DNA of 64,000 bases from Rhodobacteraceae bacterium EL129. GTDB lineage: Bacteria > Pseudomonadota > Alphaproteobacteria > Rhodobacterales > Rhodobacteraceae. This document shows, piece by piece, positions 49,225-58,451 of this stretch. The stretch is taken from the NCBI GenBank assembly GCA_900313005.1, contig ONZJ01000002.1, positions 2,062,996 to 2,126,995 on the forward strand, written 5' to 3'. The translations under genes and the position numbers were made by a program. How positions within the stretch are numbered: position 1 is the stretch's first letter; the number at the start of each line of letters is the position of its first letter. The notes beneath the pieces are model-generated. The model saw only the letters and a program-made list of their open reading frames with translations, made no database searches and was not told the origin of the DNA.

Positions 49225-49955
49225 GCACCGCCTGCCCCGGCAACCGCTTTGCGGAAGGGGGCCGGATCCCAGCCACAGGCATATCCGTCACCATCCGGGT
49301 CAAGACCCATGCGGTCCTTGTCGGGGCCGCCTTTGGCGAGAAATGCCATTTGCGCTTCTTCCGCAGAGGCGTATTTTGCGCAGTTGCGCTGATAGCGGGC
49401 CTGTTTGTTAAATCCGGAGCGTTTGTACACTTGGGTGCCCGCAGGATGCGTGGTCGACAGCGCGTATTGCACAATGTTGGGTTCACCACTGCCACTGCGC
49501 TGTGGCAAGGCCGTGGCCTCAACCACTTTATATTGCGCCCGGTTCTGGGCAATCAGGGCCGCATCATCCTGAATAGAGCGTTCTGCACCCACGGCTTCAA
49601 AATCGTTTTCTGACGATATGCCACCAGCGGTCGTCACTGTTTGAGGTGCTGGATTGCCAGGGCTTGCCTGTACGGGCTGGACACCTGAATTTGTAGCGGT
49701 TTGCGACAATGCGGCCTGGGTATCAGCGGCCAGCGCATCGGCATCGTTTGCATGCGTGGTGGTCGTGCTTCCTGGCAGAGGCGCTGCGGCCACCGGCTGC
49801 GCCGGGGGCAGCGATGATCCTGTCAAAGCTGCTTCACGGGCCCGCTTTTCAGCGAGATACTGATCGTAGCTGTTAAATCCTGCGCCGCTTTCGGGAACCT
49901 CAGCCGTACAGGCTGCAAGGGCCGCACAGGCCAATACTGTCAATGTGATACGCAT
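49221..49955 (-). CDS. Lipoprotein with C-terminal Excalibur-like calcium motif
   Basis: The start at 49953-49955 (MRITLTVLACAALAAC) gives a lipoprotein signal with the lipid Cys at residue 16; the longer frame upstream adds 22 hydrophilic residues. The 244-residue protein then has a long low-complexity region rich in Ala, Pro, Thr and Gln (about residues 40-120). It ends with a small domain containing LDPDGDGYACGWDP, a DxDxDGxxC calcium-binding (Excalibur) motif. It is probably anchored in the envelope. It overlaps the GTG start of the amidase gene, so the two are translationally coupled and may act on the cell wall together. Confidence 0.8.
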   Translation of the reverse strand: MRITLTVLACAALAACTAEVPESGAGFNSYDQYLAEKRAREAALTGSSLPPAQPVAAAPLPGSTTTTHANDADALAADTQAALSQTATNSGVQPVQASPGNPAPQTVTTAGGISSENDFEAVGAERSIQDDAALIAQNRAQYKVVEATALPQRSGSGEPNIVQYALSTTHPAGTQVYKRSGFNKQARYQRNCAKYASAEEAQMAFLAKGGPDKDRMGLDPDGDGYACGWDPAPFRKAVAGAGGA

Positions 49956-50011
49956 CTGCTTTTTCCTGCCATGATCGACGTTGTACACGCCTGCTGCTTT
50001 TGCGAGAGGTT

Positions 50012-51499
50012 TTACCACCATTTCGTCGGCTTGGCTACAAATCCTGCCGCTTGCTCCAAAGCGTAGGCAGTATTTAGCAAATCACCCTCTTCCCACGGAC
50101 GGCCAATCAGCTGCAAACCCAGCGGAAGCCCTTGTTTGTCTAGCCCTGCGGGCACGGCAATGCCGGGCAACCCGGCCAGGTTGACCGTGACTGTAAAGAC
50201 ATCATTGAGATACATTTGAACTGGATCGGCATTTGCCATTTCGCCCAAGCCAAAGGCCGCTGAAGGTGTAGCCGGAGTCAGGATAGCGTCCACGCCTGCC
50301 GCAAACACATCCTCAAAGTCCTTCTTGATCAGCGTGCGCACCTTGCGGGCCCGGTTATAGTAGGCGTCATAGAAGCCGGCAGACAGAACATAGGTCCCGA
50401 TCATCACTCGGCGTTGCACTTCGGCGCCAAATCCTTCGGCACGGGTCTTTTCATACATCTCGGTGATGCCATCACCCTGCTCCAGCGTGGCTCGGTGGCC
50501 ATAGCGCACCCCGTCATACCGCGCGAGGTTCGAGGACGCTTCGGCGGGCGCGATCACGTAATAGGCAGGCAAGGCGTACTTCGTGTGCGGCAGGCTGATA
50601 TCTCGAATATCTGCGCCTGCCTCTTTCAGCATCGCGGTGCCATCGGCCCACAGCTGCTCAATCTCACCTGGCATACCGTCCATACGGTATTCTTTGGGGA
50701 TACCGATCACCTTGCCTTTGATATCACCTGTCAGCATGGCCTCGAAATCGGGCACCGCCAGATCAGCACTGGTGCTGTCTTTCGGGTCGTGGCCACACAT
50801 AGCCTCAAGCATGATCGCGCTGTCGCGCACAGTTTTGGTCATCGGCCCGGCCTGATCGAGGCTGGAGGCAAATGCCACAACACCCCAACGCGAGCACCGC
50901 CCATAGGTCGGTTTGATGCCTGTGATGCCAACGAAGGCCGCAGGTTGGCGGATCGACCCACCGGTGTCGGTGCCTGTCGCTGCCAAACACAAGTCCGCCG
51001 CCACCGCCGAGGCGGACCCACCTGATGACCCGCCAGGGGTCAAAGCCGCGTCGTCATTGCCGCGCCGCCAGGGGTTGACCACATCGCCGTAGGTCGAGGT
51101 CTCATTCGACGAGCCCATGGCAAATTCATCCATGTTCAGCTTGCCCAGCATCACCGACCCTGCATCAAAGAGGTTCTGTGTGATCGTGCTTTCGTACTCA
51201 GGCTTGAACCCGTCCAGAATGGCCGAAGCTGCCTGTGATGGCACACCTTTGGTGCAGAACAAATCCTTGATACCCAATGGGATACCGCACATAGCTGGCG
51301 CATCACCTGAGGCGATACGCACATCTGCGGCAGCCGCTTGCTCGCGCGCGAGTTCGGGCGTGTTGTGCACAAAGGCGTTGAGCGCACCGGACCCTTCAAT
51401 GGCGTTCAGGCAGGCATCGGTCAGCTCGGCGCTGGAGATCTCTTTGGCGCGCAGCTTGTCGCGAGCCTCGGCAATGGTGAGGGCGTTCAGATCAGACAT
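50012..51499 (-). CDS. gatA: Asp-tRNA(Asn)/Glu-tRNA(Gln) amidotransferase subunit A
   Basis: This 495-residue amidase signature enzyme has the catalytic Ser-cisSer-Lys set: the Lys in [12 protein letters not shown], and the two Ser in the [17 protein letters not shown] and [14 protein letters not shown] segments. Length and the late [19 protein letters not shown] region match GatA. With GatC and GatB it turns Glu-tRNA(Gln) into Gln-tRNA(Gln), as needed in alphaproteobacteria without GlnRS. Its ATG overlaps the GatC stop (TAATG). gatB is not in the window. Codon use is that of a housekeeping gene. Confidence 0.97.
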   Translation of the reverse strand: MSDLNALTIAEARDKLRAKEISSAELTDACLNAIEGSGALNAFVHNTPELAREQAAAADVRIASGDAPAMCGIPLGIKDLFCTKGVPSQAASAILDGFKPEYESTITQNLFDAGSVMLGKLNMDEFAMGSSNETSTYGDVVNPWRRGNDDAALTPGGSSGGSASAVAADLCLAATGTDTGGSIRQPAAFVGITGIKPTYGRCSRWGVVAFASSLDQAGPMTKTVRDSAIMLEAMCGHDPKDSTSADLAVPDFEAMLTGDIKGKVIGIPKEYRMDGMPGEIEQLWADGTAMLKEAGADIRDISLPHTKYALPAYYVIAPAEASSNLARYDGVRYGHRATLEQGDGITEMYEKTRAEGFGAEVQRRVMIGTYVLSAGFYDAYYNRARKVRTLIKKDFEDVFAAGVDAILTPATPSAAFGLGEMANADPVQMYLNDVFTVTVNLAGLPGIAVPAGLDKQGLPLGLQLIGRPWEEGDLLNTAYALEQAAGFVAKPTKWW

Positions 51500-51786
51500 T
51501 ACTGCACCACCTTTGGCACAGCAAAGAAGCCTTCGCGGGCATCCGGTGCGTTGGCCAATACCTTGTCTTGCAGATCCCCGTCTGTCACCTCGTCCACGCG
51601 GCGTTTCAGGCGCATGGGCGTGACAGATGTCATCGGTTCAACGCCCTCGACATCCACCTCATTCAGTTGCTCGATGAACCCAAGGATATTGTTGAATTCT
51701 TCGGCCAGCGCAGGAAGATCTGCGTCCTCTACGCGAATGCGGGCCAGTTTGGCCACGCGGGCTGCGGTGTCTTTGTCGATCGACAT
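51499..51786 (-). CDS. gatC: Asp-tRNA(Asn)/Glu-tRNA(Gln) amidotransferase subunit C
   Basis: The 95-residue protein begins [19 protein letters not shown], the conserved N-terminal helix of GatC. It continues with the [16 protein letters not shown] segment, and [19 protein letters not shown] leads to the conserved FFAVPKVV tail. GatC stabilises the GatA-GatB interface. It is upstream of gatA with a one-base overlap, the usual order in rhodobacteria. GAGGCAG precedes the ATG. The next gene on the other strand is divergent, with 140 bases between starts. Confidence 0.96.
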   Translation of the reverse strand: MSIDKDTAARVAKLARIRVEDADLPALAEEFNNILGFIEQLNEVDVEGVEPMTSVTPMRLKRRVDEVTDGDLQDKVLANAPDAREGFFAVPKVVQ

Positions 51787-51926
51787 ATCTGCCTCTCAGG
51801 TAGGTGATTATCAGCAATGTGCAGCGTTTAGCGCCACGCGTCCCGCGCTGCAATCCCTCGCCCCCTCTTTTCCTGCAGCACTGGCGTGGTAGGCTGGCAT
51901 CCAAACACAATGAGGAGACACCGAAA

Positions 51927-52619
51927 ATGGATATCATCTGGCTTGGGCATGGCAGCTTTCGGATTGAGATTGGTGGGCAGGTTCTGCTGATTGATCCTTG
52001 GATCGAAAGCAACCCGGTCTTACCCGAAGATCAACGCGGCGCGGCCATTGCGGGGGCCACTCATATTCTGCTGACCCATGGCCATTTTGATCACGCCGCT
52101 GATCTGCCGCATCTGGCCCAAGATCTGGGCGTGCCGCTGGTGGGGCAATATGATCTTATGAGCTGGTGGGAAGAGAAAGACGGCATCGAAACAATCGGCC
52201 TCAACAAAGGCGGCACGGTTGATCTGAACGGGGTTAAAGTCACGATGGTCAACGCTGTACACTCCAGTTCGATCGGCACCGAAGACGGCCCGCGCTTTGT
52301 GGGCACCGAATGCGGCTATATGATCGAGGGCGAAGGCCACACTATCTATCTGTCAGGCGACACCGATGTGATGGCCGATATGCAGGTGTTCAATGATCTG
52401 CATAGCCCTGACATCGGCATTCTGTGTGCCGGCGGCCATTTCACCATGGACATGAAACGCGCCGCATACGCCGCCAAAACCTTCTTTGATTTCAAGACCG
52501 TGATCCCTTGTCACTACAAAACTTTCCCGATCCTCGAGCAATCCGCAGCCGCGTTGGTCGCGGCCTTACCCGGCGTGGATGTGATCGAGCCAGAGGTGAT
52601 GGTTTCCATTTCTTTGTGA
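51927..52619 (+). CDS. Metallo-beta-lactamase-fold hydrolase (UPF0173/YtkL type)
   Basis: The ATG at 51927 follows GAGGAGA and gives 230 residues; a longer frame overlaps the gatC promoter side. The metal site has LLTHGHFDHAAD (HxHxDH, about residues 50-61), further ligands in VNAVHSSS and YLSGDTDV, and the last His in VIPCHYKTFP. The N-terminal WLGHGSFRIE segment is typical of the UPF0173 group. It is a cytosolic Zn-dependent hydrolase with an unknown substrate and is often encoded near housekeeping genes. The gene is complete and of normal length. Confidence 0.92.
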   Translation: MDIIWLGHGSFRIEIGGQVLLIDPWIESNPVLPEDQRGAAIAGATHILLTHGHFDHAADLPHLAQDLGVPLVGQYDLMSWWEEKDGIETIGLNKGGTVDLNGVKVTMVNAVHSSSIGTEDGPRFVGTECGYMIEGEGHTIYLSGDTDVMADMQVFNDLHSPDIGILCAGGHFTMDMKRAAYAAKTFFDFKTVIPCHYKTFPILEQSAAALVAALPGVDVIEPEVMVSISL

Positions 52620-52647
52620 GGTTGGGTTGAGGGGCCAGCCCCTCAAA

Positions 52648-52730
52648 CTCCCCGGGATATTTCTGGCCAGAAGAAGGGGCCTTGCATGCCCTGCTTCCTT
52701 TGGCTCTCAATATCCCCGCCGGAGACCTTT
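52648..52730. repeat. Dispersed intergenic element, two facing copies
   Basis: A plus-strand copy at 52648-52679 (CTCCCCGGGATATTT, then GGCCAGAAGAAGGGG) faces a minus-strand copy at 52701-52730 (AAAGGTCTCCGGCGGGGATATTG). They lie between two convergent genes. The arrangement could form a long imperfect hairpin and help end both transcripts. Confidence 0.6.
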
Positions 52731-52736
52731 AATCTT

Positions 52737-53189
52737 TTATCCGCGGCGCGCCGCGAAAAACACCTTCAGCAGCTCTTCTGCCTCATTTGCGGCCAAACCG
52801 TCATAGACTTCAGGCGCATGGTGGCATTGCGGATGGGTGAAGACACACGCGCCATGGGCAACACCGCCTGATTTGGGGTCGGACGCGCCATAGTACAGCC
52901 GGGAAATCCGGGCCGCGGCGATGGCGGTGGCGCACATCGCACAAGGCTCAAGCGTGACATAGAGGTCATATCCCGGTAGCCGTTCGCTGCCTTGCGCGAC
53001 ACAGGCCTCGCGGATCACGAGGATCTCGGCGTGGGCGGTTGGATCTGAAAGTTCCCTTGTGCGGTTACCCGCCTGCGCCGAGACCTGACCTTCAGGCGAC
53101 ACCAGAACTGCGCCCACAGGCACTTCTCCGCGCGCGGCGGCGGCACGGGCTTCGGCCAAAGCGGCGTCCATGTGGCTGCGGAATGTCAT
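52737..53189 (-). CDS. tadA: tRNA-specific adenosine deaminase
   Basis: The 150-residue protein has the cytidine-deaminase-like zinc site: His and catalytic Glu in TAHAEILVI (about residues 51-59), and the two Cys in EPCAMC (about 81-86). The N-terminal GEVPVGAVLV and late KSGGVAHG elements match TadA, which turns A34 to inosine in tRNA-Arg(ACG). A nucleobase deaminase of the same fold is less likely given the size and the C-terminal helix LLKVFF. It is divergent from the pseudouridine synthase gene, both being RNA-modification genes. Confidence 0.9.
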   Translation of the reverse strand: MTFRSHMDAALAEARAAAARGEVPVGAVLVSPEGQVSAQAGNRTRELSDPTAHAEILVIREACVAQGSERLPGYDLYVTLEPCAMCATAIAAARISRLYYGASDPKSGGVAHGACVFTHPQCHHAPEVYDGLAANEAEELLKVFFAARRG

Positions 53190-53235
53190 GATCTCAGGTA
53201 TGGCCCACCGATCGACGCTTTCGCAAGGGGCTCTG

Positions 53236-54105
53236 ATGCGTTATGCGGCCTGCATGAGCACTGAGACCCCAAAAGGCGACCGTATCGCCAAAGTGATCGC
53301 CCGGGCGGGTGTGGCCAGCCGCCGCGAAGCCGAACGTCTGATCGAAGCAGGCAAGGTGACCGTGAACGGCGAGGTTATCGCGCGCGCCGCGCTGAATGTG
53401 ACTGAGGCCGATCATATCACCGTCAACGGGCGCGATCTGGACGCTCCTGAGCCTGCGCGCCTGTGGCTCTATCACAAACCCACCGGGTTGGTGACCACCA
53501 CCAAGGATGAACAGGGGCGTGCCACCATCTATGATGATTTGCCGTCTGAGTTACCTCGAGTGATGTCTGTGGGGCGTTTGGATTTAAATTCGGAAGGTCT
53601 GCTGTTGCTGACCAATGACGGCGGGTTGAAGCGCAAGCTGGAGCTGCCCTCAACCGGCTGGGTGCGCAAGTACCGCGTGCGCATGAACGGACGCCCCACG
53701 GATGAAACGTTTGCTCCGCTGCGCCAGGGGCTGACGGTGGATGGCGAGGCGTTTCAGTCGATGACTGTGACACTGGACCGCCAAAAAGGGGCCAACGCCT
53801 GGGTCACCGTGGCGCTGCGTGAAGGCAAGAACCGCGAAATTCGTCGCGCGATGGAGGCGGTGGGTATGGTCGTCAACCGGTTGATCCGCGTGTCCTATGG
53901 CCCATTTCAGCTGGGCCAGCTCAAAATCGGCGAGGTTCAGGAAATCCGGCCGCGCATCCTGCGGGATCAGTTGGGCATGTCTGCGCCTTTGGAAGAGGCG
54001 CAAACGCAACGGCAGCCCGAAAAAACGAGAAAGTCAGGCACGCCTGGCAAACCCAGAGGGAAACCACGCGGCGTTCAGCGCCCTCAGCGCAAGCCGAAAC
54101 GCTAA
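53236..54105 (+). CDS. rluB: Pseudouridine synthase of the RsuA/RluB type
   Basis: The ATG at 53236 has AAGGGG six bases upstream; the ATG at 53254 (MSTETPKGD) fits homologues' N-termini but has no ribosome site, so either is possible. The 289-residue form has an S4 RNA-binding domain (IAKVIARAGVASRREAERLIEAG region). The catalytic domain has the Asp in MSVGRLDLNSEGLLLLTNDG and the later KNREIRRAMEA segment. A basic, Pro/Lys/Arg-rich tail of about 40 residues (RKSGTPGKPRGKPRG) ends it, as in RluB. It makes pseudouridine in 23S rRNA (position 2605 in the E. coli case). RsuA is a less likely alternative. Confidence 0.88.
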   Translation: MRYAACMSTETPKGDRIAKVIARAGVASRREAERLIEAGKVTVNGEVIARAALNVTEADHITVNGRDLDAPEPARLWLYHKPTGLVTTTKDEQGRATIYDDLPSELPRVMSVGRLDLNSEGLLLLTNDGGLKRKLELPSTGWVRKYRVRMNGRPTDETFAPLRQGLTVDGEAFQSMTVTLDRQKGANAWVTVALREGKNREIRRAMEAVGMVVNRLIRVSYGPFQLGQLKIGEVQEIRPRILRDQLGMSAPLEEAQTQRQPEKTRKSGTPGKPRGKPRGVQRPQRKPKR

Positions 54106-54139
54106 GCCTACCGGTTATGCCCTCTGCGTTAGGACACCG

Positions 54140-55156
54140 TTACTCTCCGCGAGACAGCCAACTTTTGCGATAAGCGCCGGGCGAGCTGCCATAGCGTGCA
54201 CGAAACCTCTGGGACAGTTGTGACGAGCTGGCAAATCCGCAGGCTGCGGCAATCTCGGCCACCGACAGGGCCGTTTCATTCAGCAGCGCGTGGGCGCGCG
54301 CCACACGCAGGTCCATGTAAAACTGGGCCGGTGACTGCCCGGTGTGCTGGCGAAACAACCGTTCAAGTTGGCGTCGGGATAGATCAACCGCATCTGCGAT
54401 GCCCTGCACGTCCATCACCGTCTCGATGTGTTTGGACATATGCTCGATCGCTGTGATCAAATGGGGATTTCGACTGGCCAGCCCCTGATTTTGCACTGAC
54501 CGCTGCGGGGCGTCCTGGGTCACAGATCGCAGATGAATGCACATATCCGCGACAATGGACGCCAGATCGGGTCCGTGATCCTCTTCTATCTGGGCCAGCA
54601 TCATATCTGTGGCCGCCGAGCCACCACCACAGGTCAACAATCCCCGGTCATTCTCAAAAAGTCGACCCGTCGGGTGCAGATCCAGATGATGCTCAACAAA
54701 GGCCGGTTGATTCTCCCAGTGCAGGGTAAAGCGCCTGTCCTTAAGCAACCCGGCTCGTGCCAATGCAAACGCCCCGGTGCAAATCCCGCCCATGCGCGCG
54801 CCGTGGGCCTTTTGACGTCCGATCCACGCCGTGATGGTCGCGCTGACATGTGCGCCCGGTTCAATGCCCGAACACACAAAGGCGAGGGTATCGCGCGGCA
54901 CATCTGTCAAACCGCTGTCGGGCGTGATCATCACACCGCAGGAACAGCGAATGGGGGCAGCGTCTTCGGTCATCACAAACCAGCGATAAAGCTCTTTGCC
55001 CGCCACCTGATTGGCGATACGCAGCGGCTCAAGTGCGGCCGAGAACGCCAGCAATGTCAGCTTGGGCAGAAGTAAAAAGTAAAAGTCCCGGGGCGGGCCC
55101 GAAAAATCCACCTGATGGCTAGCCGCTCCGCGCGGTACAAAGAAACTGTCTGTCAT
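54140..55156 (-). CDS. GlxA-type AraC regulator (DJ-1/PfpI plus AraC)
   Basis: The 338-residue protein has an N-terminal DJ-1/PfpI-like domain (DFYFLLLPKLTLLAFSAALE, and GICTGAFALARAGLL with the Cys of the nucleophile elbow). The C-terminal AraC domain has MDVQGIADAVDLSRRQLERLFRQHTGQSP and SVAEIAAACGFASSSQLSQRFRARYGSSPGAYR. This is the architecture of GbdR/ArgR/CdhR, regulators of glycine betaine, arginine and carnitine use. A link to the betaine-like cluster in this window is tempting but the gene is 27 kb away and its neighbours are unrelated. The start at 55154-55156 is the first reasonable ATG. Confidence 0.92.
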   Translation of the reverse strand: MTDSFFVPRGAASHQVDFSGPPRDFYFLLLPKLTLLAFSAALEPLRIANQVAGKELYRWFVMTEDAAPIRCSCGVMITPDSGLTDVPRDTLAFVCSGIEPGAHVSATITAWIGRQKAHGARMGGICTGAFALARAGLLKDRRFTLHWENQPAFVEHHLDLHPTGRLFENDRGLLTCGGGSAATDMMLAQIEEDHGPDLASIVADMCIHLRSVTQDAPQRSVQNQGLASRNPHLITAIEHMSKHIETVMDVQGIADAVDLSRRQLERLFRQHTGQSPAQFYMDLRVARAHALLNETALSVAEIAAACGFASSSQLSQRFRARYGSSPGAYRKSWLSRGE

Positions 55157-55309
55157 GGAACAGGATTAGCAGAAACCAGCAGGGTTGGGCCAGATGGACC
55201 ATGCATCCCATGCCCATGCGAACCGAACCCAGCAAATCATTTCGTTTTGCCCTCTCAGACATGGTGCGCTACAAACCGCCAAACCAAATCAAGACCGGGA
55301 CGGTGTGAC

Positions 55310-56128
55310 ATGGCTGAGCTTCTTACGATTGAAAACCTGGGCAACCTTTTGATGCTGTGCTTTTTGCAAGCGGTGCTGGGGTTCGACAACCTTCTTTACA
55401 TCTCGATTGAATCGCAACGTGCGCCGGTGGCGCAGCAAAAGGCCGTACGCTTCTGGGGGATCATCATCGCGGTTGCGTTGCGGGTGATCTTGCTTTTCAC
55501 CATGATCCGGTTGATCGACGCGATGGCCGAGCCATTTTACGTCTTCGACAAACCAGGTCTGATCGAGGGCGGGGTAAACTTCGCCACATGTGTCTTTATC
55601 ATTGGCGGCATCTTCATCATGTATACTGCAGTGAAGGAAATCAGTCACATGCTGACCATCCACGATCTGAGTACAGATGTGGAACAAAAGTCAGGTAAAT
55701 CTGCGACCAAAGTGGTGATGCTTATCGTATTGATGAACTTGATCTTTTCGTTTGACTCGGTCCTGTCGGCTCTGGCGATTACCGATGTCTTCCCCATTTT
55801 GGCCACAGCGATCATCCTGTCCGGTCTGGCGATGTTGTTATTGGCCGATGGCGTGACGAAGTTTCTGGAAAAGAACCGGATGTACGAAGTGCTGGGTCTG
55901 TTCATCCTGCTGATTGTGGGGATCGTGCTCTTGGGTGAAGCCGGTCAGGCTGCAGCACATGCTATGCATGACGACAGTCTTGCCCTCAAATTCTTTGGCT
56001 ACGAAGTGGTGCCGATGTCCAAGACAACGTTCTACTTCTCGGTGCTTGTCCTAGTCGCAGTTGAGGTTATCCAGTCGGGCTATACCCGCAAGCTGAACCA
56101 TGAACGTCGCACAGGCGCGCGGCACTAG
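55310..56128 (+). CDS. TerC-family integral membrane protein
   Basis: The ATG at 55310 gives 272 residues; a longer frame upstream crosses the promoter of the divergent AraC gene. About seven to nine membrane helices are seen. The family acidic motifs lie in FLQAVLGFDNLLYISI (about residues 19-34) and VLMNLIFSFDSVLSALAI (about residues 142-160); these Asp residues are expected to bind a metal ion. TerC-family proteins are linked to tellurite resistance, Mn2+ export or metal loading of secreted enzymes. The gene is followed by a strong hairpin and then the peptide/XpaC/TelA genes in the same direction. Confidence 0.9.
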   Translation: MAELLTIENLGNLLMLCFLQAVLGFDNLLYISIESQRAPVAQQKAVRFWGIIIAVALRVILLFTMIRLIDAMAEPFYVFDKPGLIEGGVNFATCVFIIGGIFIMYTAVKEISHMLTIHDLSTDVEQKSGKSATKVVMLIVLMNLIFSFDSVLSALAITDVFPILATAIILSGLAMLLLADGVTKFLEKNRMYEVLGLFILLIVGIVLLGEAGQAAAHAMHDDSLALKFFGYEVVPMSKTTFYFSVLVLVAVEVIQSGYTRKLNHERRTGARH

Positions 56129-56157
56129 TCGCGGTTCACCCAAGGAAACATAGGAGG

Positions 56158-56187
56158 TTGCGCGCGAATATGCATTTACGCGCGCAA
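56158..56187 (+). terminator. Perfect 9-bp hairpin after the TerC gene
   Basis: TTGCGCGCG (56158-56166) pairs exactly with CGCGCGCAA (56179-56187) around AATATGCATTTA. It is 29 bases after the TerC stop and is followed by TCTTCC, a weak T-rich end. It probably ends or attenuates the TerC transcript before the peptide/XpaC unit. Confidence 0.6.
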
Positions 56188-56255
56188 TCTTCCCCCTAGC
56201 ATGCTGCACCCGCATCGCCTACATTCACGGTGAATATAAAAGGCCGGGGGGGCCA

Positions 56256-56339
56256 ATGTCCGAAACTGGGCTTCAAAAACTAGCATTCTTCTTGCTTGTC
56301 ATCCTGATTTTCTACGTCTCATTCGCAGGAGCGATGTGA
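56256..56339 (+). CDS. 27-residue membrane peptide coupled to the XpaC gene
   Basis: This very short frame reads MSETGLQKLA, then a hydrophobic helix FFLLVILIFYVSFAGAM, and a TGA that overlaps the next ATG (TGATG). A purine-rich GGGGGGCC precedes the ATG. Between a terminator-like hairpin and a coupled downstream gene, such a frame is likely to be translated. It would be a single-span inner-membrane peptide. It may serve as a leader that sets translation of XpaC, or as a small partner of the XpaC/TelA complex. I know no family for it. Confidence 0.5.
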   Translation: MSETGLQKLAFFLLVILIFYVSFAGAM

Positions 56340-57232
56340 TGGCGCAGCGATTTGGCGGCAAACACAGCCCCGATGGATCGGGGCCGATCGCGGACGAAGA
56401 TCGTGGCAGCTATCACGGTGCGCGGCGCACGCGTGCCGGGGGGCGGGTGAACCTGCTGTTTCTGGCGCCCTTGCCGCTGATCTGGTCGGCGTTCACGTCA
56501 GGGCCAAACGGACTGGCGATGAACCTTGCGGCCCTTGGTTTGTTGCTGTTGGCAGCCTGGCTGACGCGCGAAGGCATTCTGGCGCAAGAACAATATGAAG
56601 GTCGCAAAGTGGCGCGCCGTCCGGCCCTGCCCCGCAAAATCCTTGGATCTCTTGCGACGGGGGCCGGTTTGGCCATCGCAGGTATCGCCGCGGGCGGTGG
56701 GATCAGCGCAGCTGCTATTTTTGCCGTTCTAGGTACCGTGTTGCACAGCTTTGCCTTTGGGTTTGACCCTATGTCGGACAAGGGTATGGAAGGGATCGAT
56801 CAGCACCAGACGGACCGTGTGGCGCGTGCCGTGGACAAGGCCGAAAGCTATCTGGCGGGCATGTCTGATGCCATCAAACGCGCAGGCGACCGCAGTACAG
56901 AAGCCCGCGTGGACAGGTTTCAAGCCAAAGTGCGCGATATGTTGCGCACGGTTGAAAATGATCCACGCGACCTGACCTCGGCCCGGAAGTACCTGACCGT
57001 TTATCTAATGGGCGCGCGGGACGCGACGGTGAAGTTCGCCGATATCTATGGACGCTCTCGCGATGCCGGAGCCAAGTCGGATTACATGATGCTGCTGACC
57101 GATCTGGAGGAGAATTTTGTGGCCAAGACCCGCACTCTTTTGATCGACAACAACAGTGACCTAGAGGTTGAAATCGGTGTGCTGCGCGATCGTTTGCGCC
57201 AAGAGGGTATTCACCTCGACACCAAACTTTAA
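56339..57232 (+). CDS. xpaC: XpaC family membrane protein
   Basis: The ATG at 56339 overlaps the peptide stop and has AGGAG seven bases upstream. The 297-residue protein has a hydrophilic N-terminus and three or four hydrophobic segments (VNLLFLAPLPLIWSAF, NLAALGLLLLAAWL, and the AGLAIAGIAAGGGISAAAIFAVLG region). A long helical cytosolic part follows (about residues 150-297, with KAESYLAGMSDAIKRAGDRS). This is the layout of XpaC proteins, once named for 5-bromo-4-chloroindolyl phosphate hydrolysis and always found beside TelA. TelA follows after 15 bases. The pair is thought to act in membrane or toxic-anion stress. Confidence 0.85.
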   Translation: MAQRFGGKHSPDGSGPIADEDRGSYHGARRTRAGGRVNLLFLAPLPLIWSAFTSGPNGLAMNLAALGLLLLAAWLTREGILAQEQYEGRKVARRPALPRKILGSLATGAGLAIAGIAAGGGISAAAIFAVLGTVLHSFAFGFDPMSDKGMEGIDQHQTDRVARAVDKAESYLAGMSDAIKRAGDRSTEARVDRFQAKVRDMLRTVENDPRDLTSARKYLTVYLMGARDATVKFADIYGRSRDAGAKSDYMMLLTDLEENFVAKTRTLLIDNNSDLEVEIGVLRDRLRQEGIHLDTKL

Positions 57233-57247
57233 ACGAGAGGACCGTTT

Positions 57248-58444
57248 ATGTCAGAGACCATACGCCAAAAAGCCGAGGCCACATTGGCTGAAGTGCAAGA
57301 AATCAGTGCAGCCATTCTGCCTGAGCCCACCGACGCCAATGCCATTGTACCCTTGGCCAAAGCTGACAAGGTTGTCGGCGCGGAAATCAAGACCCGCATG
57401 GCCGAGATTGATATGAGCGATACGCAGTCTATCGTCTCCTTTGGCTCTGCCGCACAGGCCGAGCTGCAGGAGATCTCGCAGTCCATGCTGCAAGGCGTAC
57501 GTAACAAGGATGTGGGGCCTGCGGGTGGCAGCCTGCGCGACATCGTGACCACGATCCGCGGTTTTTCGGTGTCCGAGCTGGACGTGCGTCGCGAACGGAC
57601 ATGGTGGGAACGCCTGCTGGGACGCGCCGCACCCTTCGCCAAGTTTACCGCCAAGTTTGAGCAGGTTCAGGGCCAGATTGACAAGATCACGGATGACCTT
57701 CTGGGGCACGAGCATGTGCTGCTCAAGGACATCAAATCGCTGGACATGCTCTATGATAAGACGCTGAACTTCTATGATGAGCTGGCGCTTTATATTGCCG
57801 CCGGAGAGGCCAAGCTGGAAGGTCTGGACAAGAAAGACATCCCGGCCGCCGAAAAAGCCGTCGAAAAGGCCCCCGAGGGCGATCAGGTGATGAAAGCGCA
57901 GGAACTGCGCGATCTGCGCGCGGCCCGCGACGATCTGGAACGCCGGGTGCATGATCTGAAGTTGACGCGTCAGGTGACCATGCAATCGCTGCCGTCGATT
58001 CGTCTGGTTCAGGAAAACGACAAAAGCCTCGTGACCAAGATCAACTCGACCCTGGTGAACACCGTGCCACTGTGGGAAACCCAGTTGGCACAGGCGGTAA
58101 CCATCCAGCGCTCGGCCGAAGCCGCGGCTGCAGTGAAGGACGCCAATGATCTGACCAACGAGCTGTTGACCTCCAACGCCAAGAACCTGCGCGAGAGCAA
58201 CAAGATGATCCGCGAAGAGATGGAGCGCGGCGTGTTCGACATTGAAGCGGTCAAACAGGCCAATGCCGATCTGATTGGCACCATTCAGGAGAGCCTGGAA
58301 ATCGCAGACGAAGGCAAAGCCCGCCGGGCGGCTGCCGAAGAAGAGCTCAAGAAGATGGAAAAAGAGTTGCGCGATACGCTGTCTTCGGCCAAGGCGCGGC
58401 GCGACGGTGTGGGAGACAACGCCGGCACTGCTGTGCCGAGCTGA
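57248..58444 (+). CDS. telA: Toxic anion resistance protein TelA
   Basis: The 398-residue protein is nearly all helical with long coiled-coil stretches and no membrane segment. The family features are the WWERLLGRAAPFAKFTAKFEQVQGQIDKI block (residues about 118-146), the LLKDIKSLDMLYDKTLNFYDEL block and LTRQVTMQSLPSIRLVQENDKSL near residue 240. TelA/KlaA proteins were first linked to tellurite resistance on plasmid RK2, and chromosomal forms pair with XpaC. It is immediately downstream of XpaC with GAGGACC eight bases upstream. A long frame on the opposite strand is an artefact of high GC. Confidence 0.93.
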   Translation: MSETIRQKAEATLAEVQEISAAILPEPTDANAIVPLAKADKVVGAEIKTRMAEIDMSDTQSIVSFGSAAQAELQEISQSMLQGVRNKDVGPAGGSLRDIVTTIRGFSVSELDVRRERTWWERLLGRAAPFAKFTAKFEQVQGQIDKITDDLLGHEHVLLKDIKSLDMLYDKTLNFYDELALYIAAGEAKLEGLDKKDIPAAEKAVEKAPEGDQVMKAQELRDLRAARDDLERRVHDLKLTRQVTMQSLPSIRLVQENDKSLVTKINSTLVNTVPLWETQLAQAVTIQRSAEAAAAVKDANDLTNELLTSNAKNLRESNKMIREEMERGVFDIEAVKQANADLIGTIQESLEIADEGKARRAAAEEELKKMEKELRDTLSSAKARRDGVGDNAGTAVPS

Positions 58445-58451
58445 TCCAAAG

